From assembly GCA_941918925.1 (NCBI GenBank), contig OW799234.1, positions 13,406,501 through 13,470,500 of the forward strand: a stretch of DNA of 64,000 nt, in the 5' to 3' direction. The position numbers and the translations under genes are program-made. Under the pieces are notes generated by a model. That model searched no databases and had not been told where the DNA came from. It saw only the letters and a list, made by a program, of their open reading frames with translations. Below, piece after piece: positions 22,875 through 34,960 of this stretch (the first letter of the stretch is position 1; each line of letters opens with the position of its first letter). The DNA comes from Phyto melanocephala. Taxonomy: Eukaryota; Arthropoda; Insecta; Diptera; Rhinophoridae.

Positions 22875-23110
22875 AAGTTGGCTGCAGTATATCTGTTGTT
22901 GTTTTTTTGCTTTTGTAATTGTTAAAAAGTAATGCCATTTTAGCTAATTTTAAGAGAATCTGGCGATTTATCTCTATTTTTATTGAGTTTTTTTAAACAT
23001 AATTTCACAGTGTTGACGCACTTCTTTAGTTTTGTCACTTCCCTGTTAACGCTTAGCACAACGCTTGTCACTCTTATTTAGGTTTGGCTGTTATTCATTA
23101 CTCAATATGC
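22875..23110. repeat. Dispersed repeat shared with 17357-17600
   Basis: Carries GAAGTTGGCTGCAGTA, CTGTTGTTGTTTTTTT and the following 200 bp in the same order as the first copy. No frame of interest. Confidence 0.5.
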
Positions 23111-23423
23111 AATTTATCTGTCTTCTTTGGCGGATTAACATCTAATATTGGCTGTGTATAAAAACCAAATACTTTCCTGTGGAGGCATTATTGGTAGCAG
23201 CTTTAGGATAACTCTGAGAGTGTTTTTGAGTTTGACTACTTTTGTTTTCCTACAATAATCTTAGGTTATGGCTTTTAAACCGAATGAGTTTTAGTATCTA
23301 TATATTTCTTCTTTGACCAGGTGTGCAAGAATTCTTGTCAAGCAAAGAAAGCTGGATTTGATAATAAAGGTAAAAATACCATGCATTGTGTAATTTTTTA
23401 CTGCTTGAATTATTAAACTCCTA

Positions 23424-23628
23424 AAGTTCTTTTGTAGGTAGGTAGAACAGGCTTGGGTATATTGTATTGATCTCTTTGTAATAATTGAATAGAATAGAAA
23501 TAATAAAAAATAAGAGAAGCAGGACAGTTCAGAGTCTCGGGCGGGAATCGAACCCGCAACCCCCAGACTAGCAGACCAACACACTAGTCTGACTAGTCCA
23601 CCGGAGCACCGCTTTAAGTTCTTTTGTA
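23424..23628 (-). mobile_element. tRNA-derived SINE with 13-bp target duplication
   Basis: The element (23615 down to 23437, about 180 bp) is flanked on both sides by AAGTTCTTTTGTA (23424-23436, 23616-23628). Its minus-strand head carries a tRNA-like T arm (GCGGGTTCGATTCCCGC), whose GGTTCGATTCC is a type 2 pol III B box, and an A-box-like TGGACTAGTCAG. The acceptor halves do not pair and the anticodon stem is abnormal, so it is not a working tRNA. An AT-rich body and CTACCTACC 3' end follow. The long duplication is that of LINE-driven retroposition. Confidence 0.8.
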
Positions 23629-23730
23629 ACTTATTTTTTTATTTTAAATCACAATAACGTACCGAAATAACAAAGAATTTTGCTTCTTATATGTAGTTTA
23701 ACACACAAAAATATATATGTGACATAAAAC

Positions 23731-23795
23731 GCTCCCGTAAGCCCCCAAAACCAACTGTCTAGCATACAACTGTCTAGTTCACAGGAGCACCTCTC
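23731..23795 (-). repeat. Second, diverged SINE-head or tRNA relic
   Basis: CCCCCAAAACCAACTGTCTAGC...CTAGTTCACAGGAGCACC parallels the head of the SINE at 23437-23615 (CCCCCAGACTAGC...CTAGTCCACCGGAGCACC). The B box is lost. It has no tail or duplication that I can see. Confidence 0.45.
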
Positions 23796-23799
23796 AAGT

Positions 23800-26370
23800 A
23801 TTTAATAATTTAACAACCTTCACTTTTAAACTTTCAGTTAACCATTAAATTACAATACTTATAACAACCTATTTACCACATTTTCAGGCCAACTGCTTAT
23901 TTAAGTGTATTATCGTCTGTCACCAACAAAACAATTAGTGTCGATAAGTAAAACCTAATCATTATTTTCTTTTATTACTTACAATCCAATTCAATTTATT
24001 TCCAAAAGTAATCGAAAGAAAGAAAGAATAAAATCAATAGTTGGAGAAAACTTCAAACACATGAATTTTACCATGAATTTTATATGTATGAGTTATAATT
24101 TTGCTTTTCTTTTCCATTTACTATATGAATTTAATTTCTTTTTAATAATATTTTCTTTGCCCAAAGTTTTTATTAAGAAAAAAATGCTGCTGAAAAATAA
24201 ACTTATTCTTAGAGGCGAATATACTATATTTTTGAAAAAAAAAAACACAGAAACGTGTAATAAAATTATATGCAAAACTTTATCAGGGATATCTTCGAAC
24301 AGTGGTAGCTAGAAGTTTATTTTTTTATTTTTAATTTCATACATAACACCTGGAGAATAAATAATGTAGAGATTCACAACTGAACAAATAACCAGGATAA
24401 AAGAATTTTATTATTTAGGTTGGGTTAGGTAATAAGGCTGGTGCAAAGTCCCCTTTACACCCTCTCTCAGAGACCAATATGGTCCATTGTGACGCCTTGT
24501 ATTATAGTCTAAATAAGTTAGTTGTACCAAAAAAAAGAAAAAAGGCCTAAAACTAACCGAAGAATTTTCTTTTGGTATTATAAGGTACATTTGACATTGC
24601 TATAAGGGCCACAGAGTTCTAAATTTTAATTTTTTTTATTGACTTTATTTCTAGCTTTGTTTAAAATTTATTTTTTGAATTTTAAACAGTTTATATTAGC
24701 AGTTAGTGTGTTTTTAACATCACGATCGCCATATTATACCCCTGTTCCAATTGTTCGATTCTGCAGTTACAAAAAATATTTAAAAAAATTTTTTAGTACA
24801 AATTTTTTGCAAGGGAAATAAAAAAATACATAAACAAACATTTCAAGTAAAAATTTTGTTTAATATTATCAGCAAAAAAAAAATACTACGAAAATTATTT
24901 TTTGATTCTGCAAAAAAAATTTCACCTCCCATCCCTGTATGAATCCAATACAACACTTTAGAACCATACTTATGAAATGTAATTGTATTGTTATACAAAA
25001 TGTTTTAATGGAAATTACCAACAACAAGCATACCTACGTAGTATTGTATACAATACTGTAAACACATACACATATGTAATAATGTACAAAAACATACCAA
25101 CAGTACATTACAATGGAGGTTCTTAAACAAATTTGTTTTTATTTTTTAACTAAACATAACAGTAATGAGAGAGAGTTAAGTGTAAAGGATTAGTATGTAT
25201 GCGTGTATATGTTTGTTTTAAAACGAAGCTTTGTTATCGGGGCTGCCAGATAATTTTAAGGAAAATTGGTGTTTTAAGATCTTCATAATAAAAAAAATTC
25301 AATATTAAGAAAATTTTTAGCAGAAAAAATGTACACAATCATTCGACAATTCCTAAGTTATTATCATTAACTTCGTGAAATCTTTTTTGATTTCTTCTTT
25401 TAACTTTTGCTTCTTCTTTTACTTTTCCAATCCAAAACCTATCGTAGGAGTGTAAATTTTGTTTAAAATATAAGACAAACATGACGATAGGATTTATTTG
25501 TGTTTTACAAAATATTAGTACAGAAATTATTAACAATTACGTATGTAAAATAGGGGTAATAACCAATTTTTTGGCATAGTACTATTAGGTCAACCATGTC
25601 CTACTTACCACGAAAATCCAAAGCTTTTGTAATTTTTCTCAAAAAAGTTCAAGCACCAATCTGTTTTTCTGAGCAGGTGTATAAAAAATTATTTTGAAAT
25701 TTATTATTTTTAAATCTACTCAAAGTTATATATGCATAACAACAACTAAAAAAATTATGAGTTAGTTATTGAAAGATAAAAATTTAAGATTTAAAGTTCG
25801 AGGAGATTTACAAAAAGTATAAATATCATGAACAACTTTAATAACACGCTCCGCACAGATATTACTTCTTTATTGGCTTCGGTTTATTGAATCATCTTTT
25901 TCCAATGCTTAAAAAAGCAAATTTTTGCAGCTTTAAATCTTGACAGTGATTGATATAAGGCTTCGAAGTTGTCGTCGCGAAATTTTTGGCTTGAAAACCA
26001 TATGTCAAACCATTTTCCGCAGATAAACTCGCATATCGGATACAAGTCATTAATATTTAAAATCGCTAAAATAGCTCTTGAGTTCCAACGAGCGTTACTT
26101 ATTGGGGGTATAGGCTTAAAATTTATATATGTTTTAAATATTTTTTGTTTTAAATAAACATATTATTAATTTTTCTAAACCAAAAAGAAAACTAAAAATT
26201 TTCAAAACTCCATAGCAATTGGTGTGTGAACTTCTTTGACCTTAGCGAAAAAAGAAATATACGTTCCCTTATAGTTTTTTTTAGCTCTATCAGACTGTGC
26301 TATGCCAATTGTGATATTTTAAAAAATTTTTGAAAAGTTATCTCCCTAATGTACAACTGTTGTTTATTTA
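23800..26370. other. Mostly unannotated stretch with one LINE-end fragment
   Basis: AT-rich, no convincing gene. At 24417-24510 GGTTGGGTTAGGTAATAAGG and GGTCCATTGTGACGCC look like the reverse complement of a LINE 3' end with a CCTAACC tail. A lone hAT-like terminus (GGGCTGCCAGATAA) is at about 25240. Confidence 0.35.
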
Positions 26371-26776
26371 GGCCCCTTTCGCATTAGGCAACTTTAATTG
26401 CGCAAGTATAATTTTTATTTATTTTCTTTTGAACTTGCTTTTATGTTCACATTGAGCAACTTGGTTGAGCAAGTTTAATTTGCTTATGCTCGAATTTTCC
26501 AATTTCTCATCAATTTTAAATATTTGATTCACTTATAAACAAATAAAATTTTCACACACACAAAATTACACAACACACCGAAGAAGAAATAAAAGACAAT
26601 GTCAAAAACAAATAAATATTCCAAGACAAGAATGACAGCAGAAACAGAATTGCCAAGTACAAGCAAGTCTGTACTCAAATCTCGGCAATTATTTCCCCTT
26701 CACACCGACCTTTCCTCTCACACCCACAAACACAAGACTTGCGCAATTAAAGTTGCCTAATGCGAAAGGGGCCTTA
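26368..26776. mobile_element. PIF/Harbinger-like MITE (GGCCCCTTTCGCATT), TTA duplication
   Basis: The element 26371-26773 (403 bp) has a TIR of about 37 bp, GGCCCCTTTCGCATTAGGCA at one end and its exact reverse complement at the other. TTA lies on both sides (26368-26370, 26774-26776). G-rich ends and a TWA duplication are typical of PIF/Harbinger. The copy at 979-1659 is related. No ORF. Confidence 0.75.
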
Positions 26777-26779
26777 GAT

Positions 26780-27660
26780 GACGTAAAACTCCTACTGATT
26801 TCGACGATAGCTTCTGAATATAAGTTGACATACATTTTTAAGGAAAAACGACTTTAAATTATGGAAATAAAAAAACCATTTTGTAAAATATATTTGCGCA
26901 AGGAAACCTGAGAAACCAACCAATCAAGTATAAGTAAGATAATTTGTTTGTTATTTAAAATTTATCGCGGATGTCGCAGATTGCACAAAAATTTAAAACA
27001 ATGTTACCTGATAAAATTGTCATTATTCTTGTAACGATAAAAATAATAAATAAAATAAAAAAAATAACAATCAAATAAAAGTAAAGCAAAACTACACATT
27101 TACATAGGGACCTGTTATTTTTGCTTCTTATTCATTATTATAGAAACACAAAGACACAAAGCAAGTTGACAAGTTAACTATTCCTTCGGGGCAAAGTTAG
27201 TAATAAACAAACAAAAAACCCATGCAAAACAACTATAAACATGTTTGCTCAGGTACTCATAAGGATTTTGCTTACAAAACAAACCTAATATAGATGTAGT
27301 GCAGCATCTGGTAACACTGAAGAGATTTGATGGGTGTGTGCTTAATATCGCATGTATTTAGTTAATAAGTTTAATTTCTCATTGTGGATTTTTTATTGTG
27401 ACTAATTTCTTTGGCATTTTTTTTTTTTTGCTTATAAAATTATTTCAATGTTAATGTTAATGTTTTGCGTGTGCGTTTTATAGTTTTTTTTAAACATCTT
27501 TGGCAAACCACATAAATTTTTCCACCATTTACATGGACATTTAAAGCGATGTTGACTTTTTAAGCCTATCAAGTGTTTGTGGTGATTTTAATGAAAATTA
27601 AAAGTTACAAGTTATTGTCATCACTGACAAAAACAAGTGGCAAACAAATCTCAAGTTTGA
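26780..27660. other. Unannotated AT-rich stretch
   Basis: No gene or repeat that I can support; scattered A/T runs only. Confidence 0.3.
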
Positions 27661-27804
27661 ACAACAGTGTTACCAGTAGCTGAAATAAAAAAATGCTTAA
27701 ACGATAAAACTAAAGCGATTAAATGTTTTACGTCCCAAAAAAAAGTGCTAAATTGTTTAAGTGTATATTATGTGTACATTCATATTGGTTATTAAATAAA
27801 AAAA

Positions 27805-28662
27805 TAAAGCGTGATCCATTTTGAGGTTCCCTACTTTTTTAAAGAAAAAAACACAGAAAATTCAAATTAAATGGTGAATGTTTATTATCATTTTAAAGAA
27901 CATTCTTTAGCATTTATTTTTTGAAGATTGCTACGTCGCAGATGGTCCATCCGTTGAGACCAATTTTCGACGACTCGTTCGAGCATTTCGACTGGTAACT
28001 GGCGAATGACACGCATGATATTTTTCTCCAAGGCCTGAATCGAAGCGGGTTTGCCCGCATAAACTTTAGCCTTTATATATCCCAACAGGAAAAAGTCTAA
28101 TGGTGTGCTATCACACGATCTTGGTGGCCAATCTACCGGCCCAAAACGTGAAATTATGCGTTCGACGAAGTGTTCTCTCAATAAATCCATTGATTGATGC
28201 GATGTGTGGGAAGTGGCGTCGTCTTGCTGAAACCAAATGTGGTCGAGATCACGAGCTTCAATTCAGGCAACAAATAGTCGATTATCATGACACGATAACG
28301 GTCGCCATTGACGGTTTCTTTGGCACCGGCATCATTTTTAAAGAAATATGGACCGATGATTTCACGGGCCCCAGCGTGCTGGACATGGGTCTCAAAATGG
28401 GTGATGGTGTTGCGAATAGTACGCTCAGTAGGCCGATTATGTTGACCATAAGTTGAGCAAAGTGCACAAAACACATTCCTCACAGAACGTGAATTTTCGT
28501 TATAAAGTTGAACGATTTGTAAACGTTGTTCAGGCGTAAGTCTTTCGATTATGAAATGCCAAACAATACTAAACAAAAATAACATGACAGCAGGACACGA
28601 CTCACACGTGATCTGTCAAAAAAGGCTATTGAAAAAAGTATCTCTACTTGAATCACCCATTA
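27805..28662 (-). mobile_element. Internally deleted mariner with TA duplication
   Basis: The element 27807-28660 is flanked by TA on both sides, with imperfect TIRs (AAGCGTGATCCATTTTGAG against ATGGGTGATTCAAGTAGAG). At about 854 bp it is well below the usual 1.3 kb. It encodes the transposase remnant described separately. Confidence 0.75.
27888..28585 (-). pseudogene. Mariner transposase remnant
   Basis: The N-terminal part (minus, from 28585) has the helix-turn-helix opening LTPEQRLQIVQLY and RTIRNTITHFET. It then jumps to GPYFFKNDAG.ETVNGDRYR, so some 100 residues including the first catalytic Asp block are deleted. After LLPEL the frame shifts by one base into HIWFQQDDATSH (second catalytic Asp), then DLLREHFVERIISR and WPPRSCDSTPLDFFLLGYIK (third Asp region), ending near 27888. 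The order of motifs is that of a mariner DD34D enzyme. It cannot be active. Confidence 0.85.
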
Positions 28663-29179
28663 CAAGGTTATAGGTACAAAAGCTTTAAGAAATTAAATAT
28701 TTATGTTTAAATTTTTAAATGTATCGAAATTTAAAAAAATTTAAGATTTACATTATTTCTTTATTATCTTTATATTCTATTTGCTCTTGGTACCTTTCTG
28801 AAGAACTGATTTTGTTGTGCACAGCTTCTTTAGACATTAAATCTGTAGATTTTTATAATGTTCATCCTTTGACTATGAAGATAATTAGGCATCTTTTTTG
28901 ATGTTAGAATCATCCATACGTATTTTAGATATAATACTAGACGTTTAAAATGAAACCTATATCTGAATTGTGATCAAATAATAGATGAAGATGATCCAGC
29001 ATCTTAAACATTTCCTTAGAAAATAAAGTATGTATTCAATATCTGAACTTCTATATTTGGATTAAAATTGTTTTAATATTTTTAATAATAAGTTTTAATA
29101 CTTTTATTAAAAATCTAAAATAATTTGCAACAATTTTTATATTTATTAAAAGATTTCACTTAATCAAATGAGCTTAATT

Positions 29180-29272
29180 TAGGAGCGCACAACATTCCAA
29201 CTGGGCATAAGTGCATACCTGTCATGGGTTTGGGCTTTTAATGCCCCTCCTTTTCAACCTAACCTAACCTAA
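29180..29272 (+). mobile_element. 5'-truncated LINE 3' end, copy 2
   Basis: CAACTGGGCATAAGTGCATA, GTCATGGGTTTGGGC and TGCCCCTCCTTTTCAA followed by CCTAACCTAACCTAA match the 3' ends at 19843-20037 and 33243-33575. About 90 bp only. Confidence 0.7.
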
Positions 29273-29949
29273 TCAAATGAAGAAATGGTTCTCTACAGTG
29301 AATAAAATACTTTAATGTTATTTAACCAAAAGAAATAAAAAAAGTATAAAAAATTTAAAAAAAAGTCAAGTGGTAAAAAAATTACGAAGTCTAGCAGTAA
29401 AAGTGCTAAAATGGGAACACTGTTTAACATAAACAAGTGCATACACACCCTCTTACAAACATACACTTTTCTCACACTCTCTGGTTTACCGTAGTTTTTG
29501 TTAAAGCAATAAAAATGGCGATCTTTTAATAACACTTTCTGGCTTATCATCATATTTATTGATAATGAAGTATGTAAGTAGCATTAAAGAACAATTGCCC
29601 CTTTTTTTTTCTTATTTAATTATATTTTTTTAACACATGTATTTTGCTTACACAAGTATTTATTAAATTGTTTCAGATAATATTTGTCGTAAAATTCTTT
29701 TAAGTGTGAAATTTCTAATCTGGAATGGAAATTAACAAATAAATATCGTCTTAATACCTATTATCAAAATTTTTCTATAAATAGTAACCCTCATACTTAT
29801 AAACAACTTTAAAATTTTGTATGGAAAATTTTTGTTTTAATAATCTTTGATAAACTTAACATTTCATTATGAATGAGGATACAAATTTATTGAAACCTTT
29901 TTAAAAATTGTTGAAATTTATATAAATTTTTTTATATATACAGTTAGGT

Positions 29950-31020
29950 ACATCGATTATGCGACTTTTTTTTCAAAAACCGGTTTTCGGATATTCCGAA
30001 CAGTTGCTGTTAAAAAAAACCGGGTTTCGGTTAAGCATTTAAAAAATAACCGGTTATCCGGTTTTATTTGAATAAACAATAACACAACAATTAGAATTCA
30101 ATAGAAATAAAAAGTTTATCAAAATAAAATTAAAACAATTCACACAGGTAAAGAACGAACAAAATATTTATACTGCTGTCCTGACAAGAATTTTTAAAAA
30201 ATGTTTGCTTTAAAATATTACAGGAACATAGATATGCCTTTAAACGTATGGAATTTTATTAATAAAATAAAATATGTATGTAAGACCAGCTTATTCAATT
30301 AAAAATTTTTTATTTTTTTATTATTAGATTCGAACTTTTTTAATTTATTTATATTTAATTTAATTATCAGGCTATAAGTTTAAAGTGATAATGACAGAAT
30401 ATCTACGAAAATTTTTAGTTGTCCGATACTAGCTAAGTGGAATGCATTTCCGAAACCCGCTACGGTTTCTATTGATCAGAACTACAAGTGTTGTATGTAC
30501 ATATCAACTATTTAACTCAGTATTATATTGAAAATTGAAAACTAGAATTATTTGTTCTAGTTAGTATGAAATTTACCAGCTGTTTTTCCTGTATTCTTTA
30601 TGTTTTTATTTAGCTTAAGATGCCACTAAACTAAATTGCAAGTATACAGTTGCATTATGTCACATGATTTTAACAAGATGGTATTATTTGAACAATGTTT
30701 TTAATAATAATAATTAAAAATCTTGTCTTCTTAGTTGTTTCTTTTAGAAACAAAATGCAGTTTAAATGTTTTGGAGTATGTTTATCTATTTTTCTTTTGT
30801 TTTTATGAAACTTGACATTGAAAACTACCTTTCATGTTGGACTTATAGAATATAAAGCACCAAGTAATATTTTTAGCCATTCACATCCCTTATCTAAATA
30901 AAACAAAGCCTCCAAAATGTGGTGTGTGCATTTAATACAACTGTTGAACTCATAGCAATAACCGGTTTATTTGTACTAAAATATCCGGTTTGTTTCAAAT
31001 TTCAAATCGCTGATGAATCA
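29950..31020. repeat. CCGGTT-rich repeat
   Basis: AACCGGTT blocks cluster at 29979-30065 and again at 30957-30990 with intervening AT-rich DNA. Similar blocks lie at 11700-11850. The two clusters may be the ends of one element, but I could not draw a clean TIR. Confidence 0.3.
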
Positions 31021-31039
31021 AAATTAGCAGTTTTAGAGT

Positions 31040-31875
31040 GCACAATGCAATGGACAAAATATTTTACATAAGTGTTATTGTTGATGGTGGTGAGACCGAC
31101 GATCACTTACGCATCTGTTGTCTGGTGGCCGAAGGCCTCTCAGGCAACGATTAGGTGGAAGTTGGACGGGGTTCAAAGGATTGCTTGCATTGGTATATGT
31201 GGCGCGATACGTACCACACCAATGCAAGCGATGGAGGCAATGCTGGGATGCTGCCGTTGGACTTATTTGTAAGGTAGACGGCGGCAAGATCGGCGATTCG
31301 GATGCGAAACGATGGCATGTGGTATCGCTTTGGATCGGTTTTGGGGCATAGGAGAATCCTGGACCTCGTGGATAAACAGGTTAGGGAGGCTCAAATGAAG
31401 ATGGAGCGCATGAGTCGGGTGAAAGTGGTCGAAAGGCTACATAAAACGCTCATAGGATGAAGGATGCCAAGACGGCAGCGCATGTAGTATGCGAGTGTCC
31501 GACGTTGGCGAGCGGAAGATTGAGGATCACAGGCAAGCACACATTAGGTGTGAGTGCGAAGGGGAACCTTAGTCTGAGGGAGATGCTGGCGATTACAAAG
31601 GACTGTGCGATGAGGATTGTCGACAATCACCAGTCGGCAGTGCGAAATGGTTTTCCTAGTCCAGAGCAAACGCCGGTTGTGGCGCGGGAATCAGTGATTG
31701 AGGGTATACTGATCGGTGGACACGAAATCACTGAGGAGCGAAGGGGGTCGAAAAGGGACCCGTGATAGTAGTGGTCTGCTTCGATATTCCCCCTACATGT
31801 GTATATATATATTGTTGATGTGCACTTTGTTATAAGCAAAGCTGAGTTATCGGTCTTATATAAATAAATAATTGT
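31040..31875 (+). pseudogene. R1/Jockey-type LINE fragment, GC-rich
   Basis: The frame at 31072 gives VRPTITYASVVWWPKA, LDGVQRIACIGICGAIRTTP and MEAMLG, the region just after the reverse transcriptase palm/thumb in I/R1-clade LINEs (RP...YAS.VW; LQR.....I..A.RT.P). Further on, 31457-31765 gives DAKTAAHVVCECP, the family's C-terminal zinc-knuckle-like segment. The RNase H region between them is largely missing. GC content is visibly higher than in flanking DNA, suggesting a fairly recent arrival. The 5' end is truncated. Confidence 0.7.
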
Positions 31876-31879
31876 GCCG

Positions 31880-32500
31880 ACGACTGTACTTACGTTGATT
31901 TTTCTTATTTCTTTTAATGTGCTTTTTGCCTTTATTTGTTAAAGACTGTTATGGATTTTTCAAGCATTTTGCATAAAAGAAATTCCTTGAAATCCTTTTT
32001 CTAAAAAAAACTTAACACATGAATACATAAAATTTTAATGACCCATAACAATAGCAATTAATACAATTTTATCAAGAAGAAAAAAATATAATTTGTTCAA
32101 ATTGCGCAAAGAAGAATACCTAAAAAATACTAAACGCCACTATGCGGTTCTTAATGACGTAAATTCCCAACCAAGTATGAGAACCGAACATACTTTTTAA
32201 ATTTAGACATTAAATTTTGATAACAAGAAAAGAACAAGCCATTTTCTTGCTTATTTTATGGCTAGCATGAGCAACTAACTACAACAGCAACGGAACAGTA
32301 ATCAACTGAATTATTAACAAGCACAAATCGTCATTAATGCACTTTAGCGTCATTGAAAGCATGCAGAAGAAATGTACAGTTTTGGTAAGAGTCTTTCAAT
32401 TTATTTATTTGTTTCTTTTTTTTCGTAAAGATTTTTTATTAAATATTGATTTTTAAAATCTGCGAAAAGTCATTAGTCAGAACTTTTATGAGCTTAATCA
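31880..32500. other. Unannotated stretch
   Basis: No supported feature between the LINE fragment and the next mariner. Confidence 0.3.
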
Positions 32501-32504
32501 ATAC

Positions 32505-33242
32505 TACAGGGTGTCCGCCGGGAAGGTTACTACTTTGTTTTGCCGCCATTTTGGTAAACATTAGACTTGACAATTCATATTTGGCAGTCGTGAAGTAGAG
32601 ACGTGGCAAATTTATTATGGAAAAATATTCGATAAACCAACGTGTTTTAATCGTTAAAACACTTTATCAAAGTCAATCATCGATTACTGTGACGATGAGA
32701 AAGTTACAAGAAATTTTTGGGAGAAACAACATGAATTATTTCGAAGGAAGAGGGACTGTAGCTGAAAGTGTTCAAAACAATCCATCAATCTCAATTCGAC
32801 GTCGTGCTCAGGAGCTTGGTCTTCAAACAACAACTTTAGCCTCAATTTTGCTCAAAGATTTGCAATTGTTTCCATTAAAGATTCAGTTGACACAAGAGCT
32901 TCTTTCACAAGACCATTGACGCCGCGTACATATGCCAATAGGATGTTACAGCTCGCCCATGACAACCCCGATTTTCATAAAAAAATCATAATGAGTCACT
33001 AGGCACATTCTCATTTGAATGGATGTGTAAACAAACAGAATAGTCGGTTCTGGGCAATGGAAGACCATCAAATTATTCATCAGTCACCTTTGCATCTATT
33101 AAAAGTGGTCAGAAGAAATCTTTGGACCTTCTTTGAAACTGAAAACGGCGTAACGGTGACTGTTAATGAAGAGCAATATCGTGATATGATTGAAAACTTT
33201 TTAACGCCACAACTGTATGCTTTGGGCTTGACTAACATGTGT
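32505..33242 (+). pseudogene. Mariner transposase relic, interrupted by LINE end
   Basis: The left end ACAGGGTGTCCGCCGGGAAG is of the mariner terminal type. The ORF from 32617 reads MEKYSINQRVLIVKTLYQSQ, VAESVQNNPSISIRRRAQEL and IQLTQELLSQDH, then passes stops into NGCVNKQNSRFWAMED and ENGVTVTVNEEQYRDMIENF. These follow the order of a mariner transposase with most of the middle and the C-terminal catalytic part lost. The right part is cut by the LINE 3' end at 33243. Confidence 0.75.
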
Positions 33243-33575
33243 TTAGGTTAGATTGAAAAGGAGGGGCATTAAAACCCCAAACCCATAACAGGTATACACT
33301 TATGCCCAGTTGGCATGTTGTGCGCACCTTATGGAAAACAAAAACCATAAACATAATTTTCCATAAGTAACGGACTAGTCCAAGAACCCAGTCCTCTCAA
33401 TGTTATTCCGTTCGAGTTCCCCAGGTATTCCAAGTTCGGCATAGTATCCACTGTAAAATTTGCGCGTCTAATATGCCCAAACGCAGGACAATGACAGAGG
33501 TAGTGTACCAAAGTCTCATCCGCTTCCTCGCATGCTCTACATGTCGTTTCCTCAGACAATTTCATGCGAGCTAAA
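33243..33575 (-). mobile_element. 5'-truncated LINE 3' end, copy 3, with last coding segment
   Basis: Minus-strand frame 33565-33329 reads EETTCRACEEADETLVHYLC and CPAFGHIRR, the Cys/His cluster (C-X2-C-X8-H-X4-C) found at the C terminus of Jockey/R1-type LINE proteins. The 3' untranslated part then matches the two shorter copies and ends in a CTAACCTAA tail. The tail abuts mariner sequence at 33243, so it inserted into that element. Confidence 0.75.
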
Positions 33576-33734
33576 GTAAATTTTTTAAAAACATTTCTAA
33601 ATTAGAGCTGTGTAGCTCATGAACGAAAGAATCACCGAAGTGATCCGGGTATTCTTCTGAGCGCTTTTCATTCAATAATGTTCCGTTCTATGTTTGCTCT
33701 TCAGGTCTTTTTTATGTCAAACTTTCGTTCGTTC
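33576..33734. other. Short unassigned junction sequence
   Basis: Separates the LINE copy from the next mariner. It contains GAACGAAAGAATC and GTTCGTTCTC, but I recognise no element. Confidence 0.25.
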
Positions 33735-34960
33735 TCATTTAGTTTAAGACACTTAGAGTATAAGTAATAATGTTTTGACAAAGTAGTTTATAAGCAAATT
33801 GATGACTTAAAGATTTGTCTTCCAGATGTCTACCGTCGAGTAAACGAAGCCTTGTGTTCTGCGCAACACGCTGCAGTAAACTTGGTTCAATTAAGCTGAT
33901 CTCTCGACGAATATTTTCCTTTAAAGCCAAAAGAGATTGGGAATTGTCATTATAAATCCTCTCTTTGAGGTAGCCCCTTACAAAAAATTAATGGGAGTTA
34001 GGTGACCTCAGTGGCCATGGGATATGCCTAAAGCGACTGATCAGTTTTTTGGGGAAAATTTTGCCGAAGCAAATTCATCGAAACTCTGACTGTGTGAGCA
34101 GTCGCCCCATCCTGTTGAAACCACGTGTGTGAAGAGTACGATGAATGAGCTTGCAGGTTTGGAAAAAATATTCCTTAATCATGCGTCGACAATTTTTACT
34201 GTGACATTTGTCGCCTGGCCTCGAAATTTTTGAAAAAAAAAAAAGGTCCAATTATCTCATGCGTGGATAAGGCACTCCAAACAGTTACCCTGGGGCAATG
34301 CAATGGTTTTTGATGTTTCAATCGAGGGTTGTGAGTTCTTGGAGATCAGTAACAGCAGCTTTGCTTGTTGACGTGGCCGTTTAAGTGAAAATGAGCCTCA
34401 TCGCTCCAAAAAATGGGATTTACAGTGCGAAAACGCTCTAACATCGTTTCACACAAATATTTCCCTAAATCAAAGTCACTTTCTTTTAGTTCTTAAACGA
34501 TTTGAAGTTAAAAAGGATGGAACTTCAGATCCTTTTTAATAATTTCATGAATAATCGCTCTTGGAAGTCCCAGTGAGACTGATCTTTTCCGTACTGAAAG
34601 TCGCGGATTTTCACGTAAACTGCTTACAACCAGTTCAACGCTTTCGGGAGTCCTTGAAGATTGACTGGTCTGTGGCCGTGGGACATTCATAGCCGAAGTA
34701 GTTGCGCGGAATCTCTGCACCCACGAACGAATTAAATGTACAGTCGTTCCATCACGTATTCGCCGAATACCGAACTTTGAAAAAAATTGTCGACGGGTAA
34801 TTACGCAAGAATCATTACTCCTCAAAAATGTCTCCACAGCCAACGCGCGACGCTCACAAGACCACTGCGACGTCGTGACTGACAAACGATAATTCCAACG
34901 GCACACAGTGAGACAGCTCTAAAGTAACAGCGGCAAAAAATAGTTTTTGGCGTGTCGTCC
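33735..34960 (-). pseudogene. Second mariner-family transposase relic
   Basis: The N terminus is the minus-strand frame 34906-34508, with helix-turn-helix-like RRALAVETFLRSNDS, TVHLIRSWVQRF, RTPESVELVV and NPRLSVRKRSVSLGLPR. The C terminus is 33930-33739 with LKENIRREISLIEPSLLQRV. Between them, frame-shifted sequence retains recognisable family order (about 1.2 kb, near full length). Numerous stops and shifts disable it. It differs in sequence from the other mariners here. Confidence 0.75.

Larger units (their letters stand above)
27665..29422. mobile_element. hAT-like element (CAGTGTT.CCA) hosting a mariner and a LINE end
   Basis: CAGTGTTACCAGT at 27665 mirrors TGGGAACACTG ending at 29422. 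The 8-bp flanks TTGAACAA and TTTAACAT agree at six positions, consistent with an aged duplication fitting nTnnnnAn. The mariner at 27807-28660 and the LINE end at 29180-29272 account for over half of the 1.76 kb. I could not identify hAT transposase in the remainder. Confidence 0.5.

Noticed and set aside
23530..23612. Functional tRNA gene on the minus strand
   Set aside because: The T arm is perfect but acceptor halves do not pair, the anticodon loop is too long, and a 13-bp target duplication flanks the unit, so it is a SINE.
28100..28456. 118-codon plus-strand frame
   Set aside because: Antisense shadow of the mariner transposase remnant on the minus strand.
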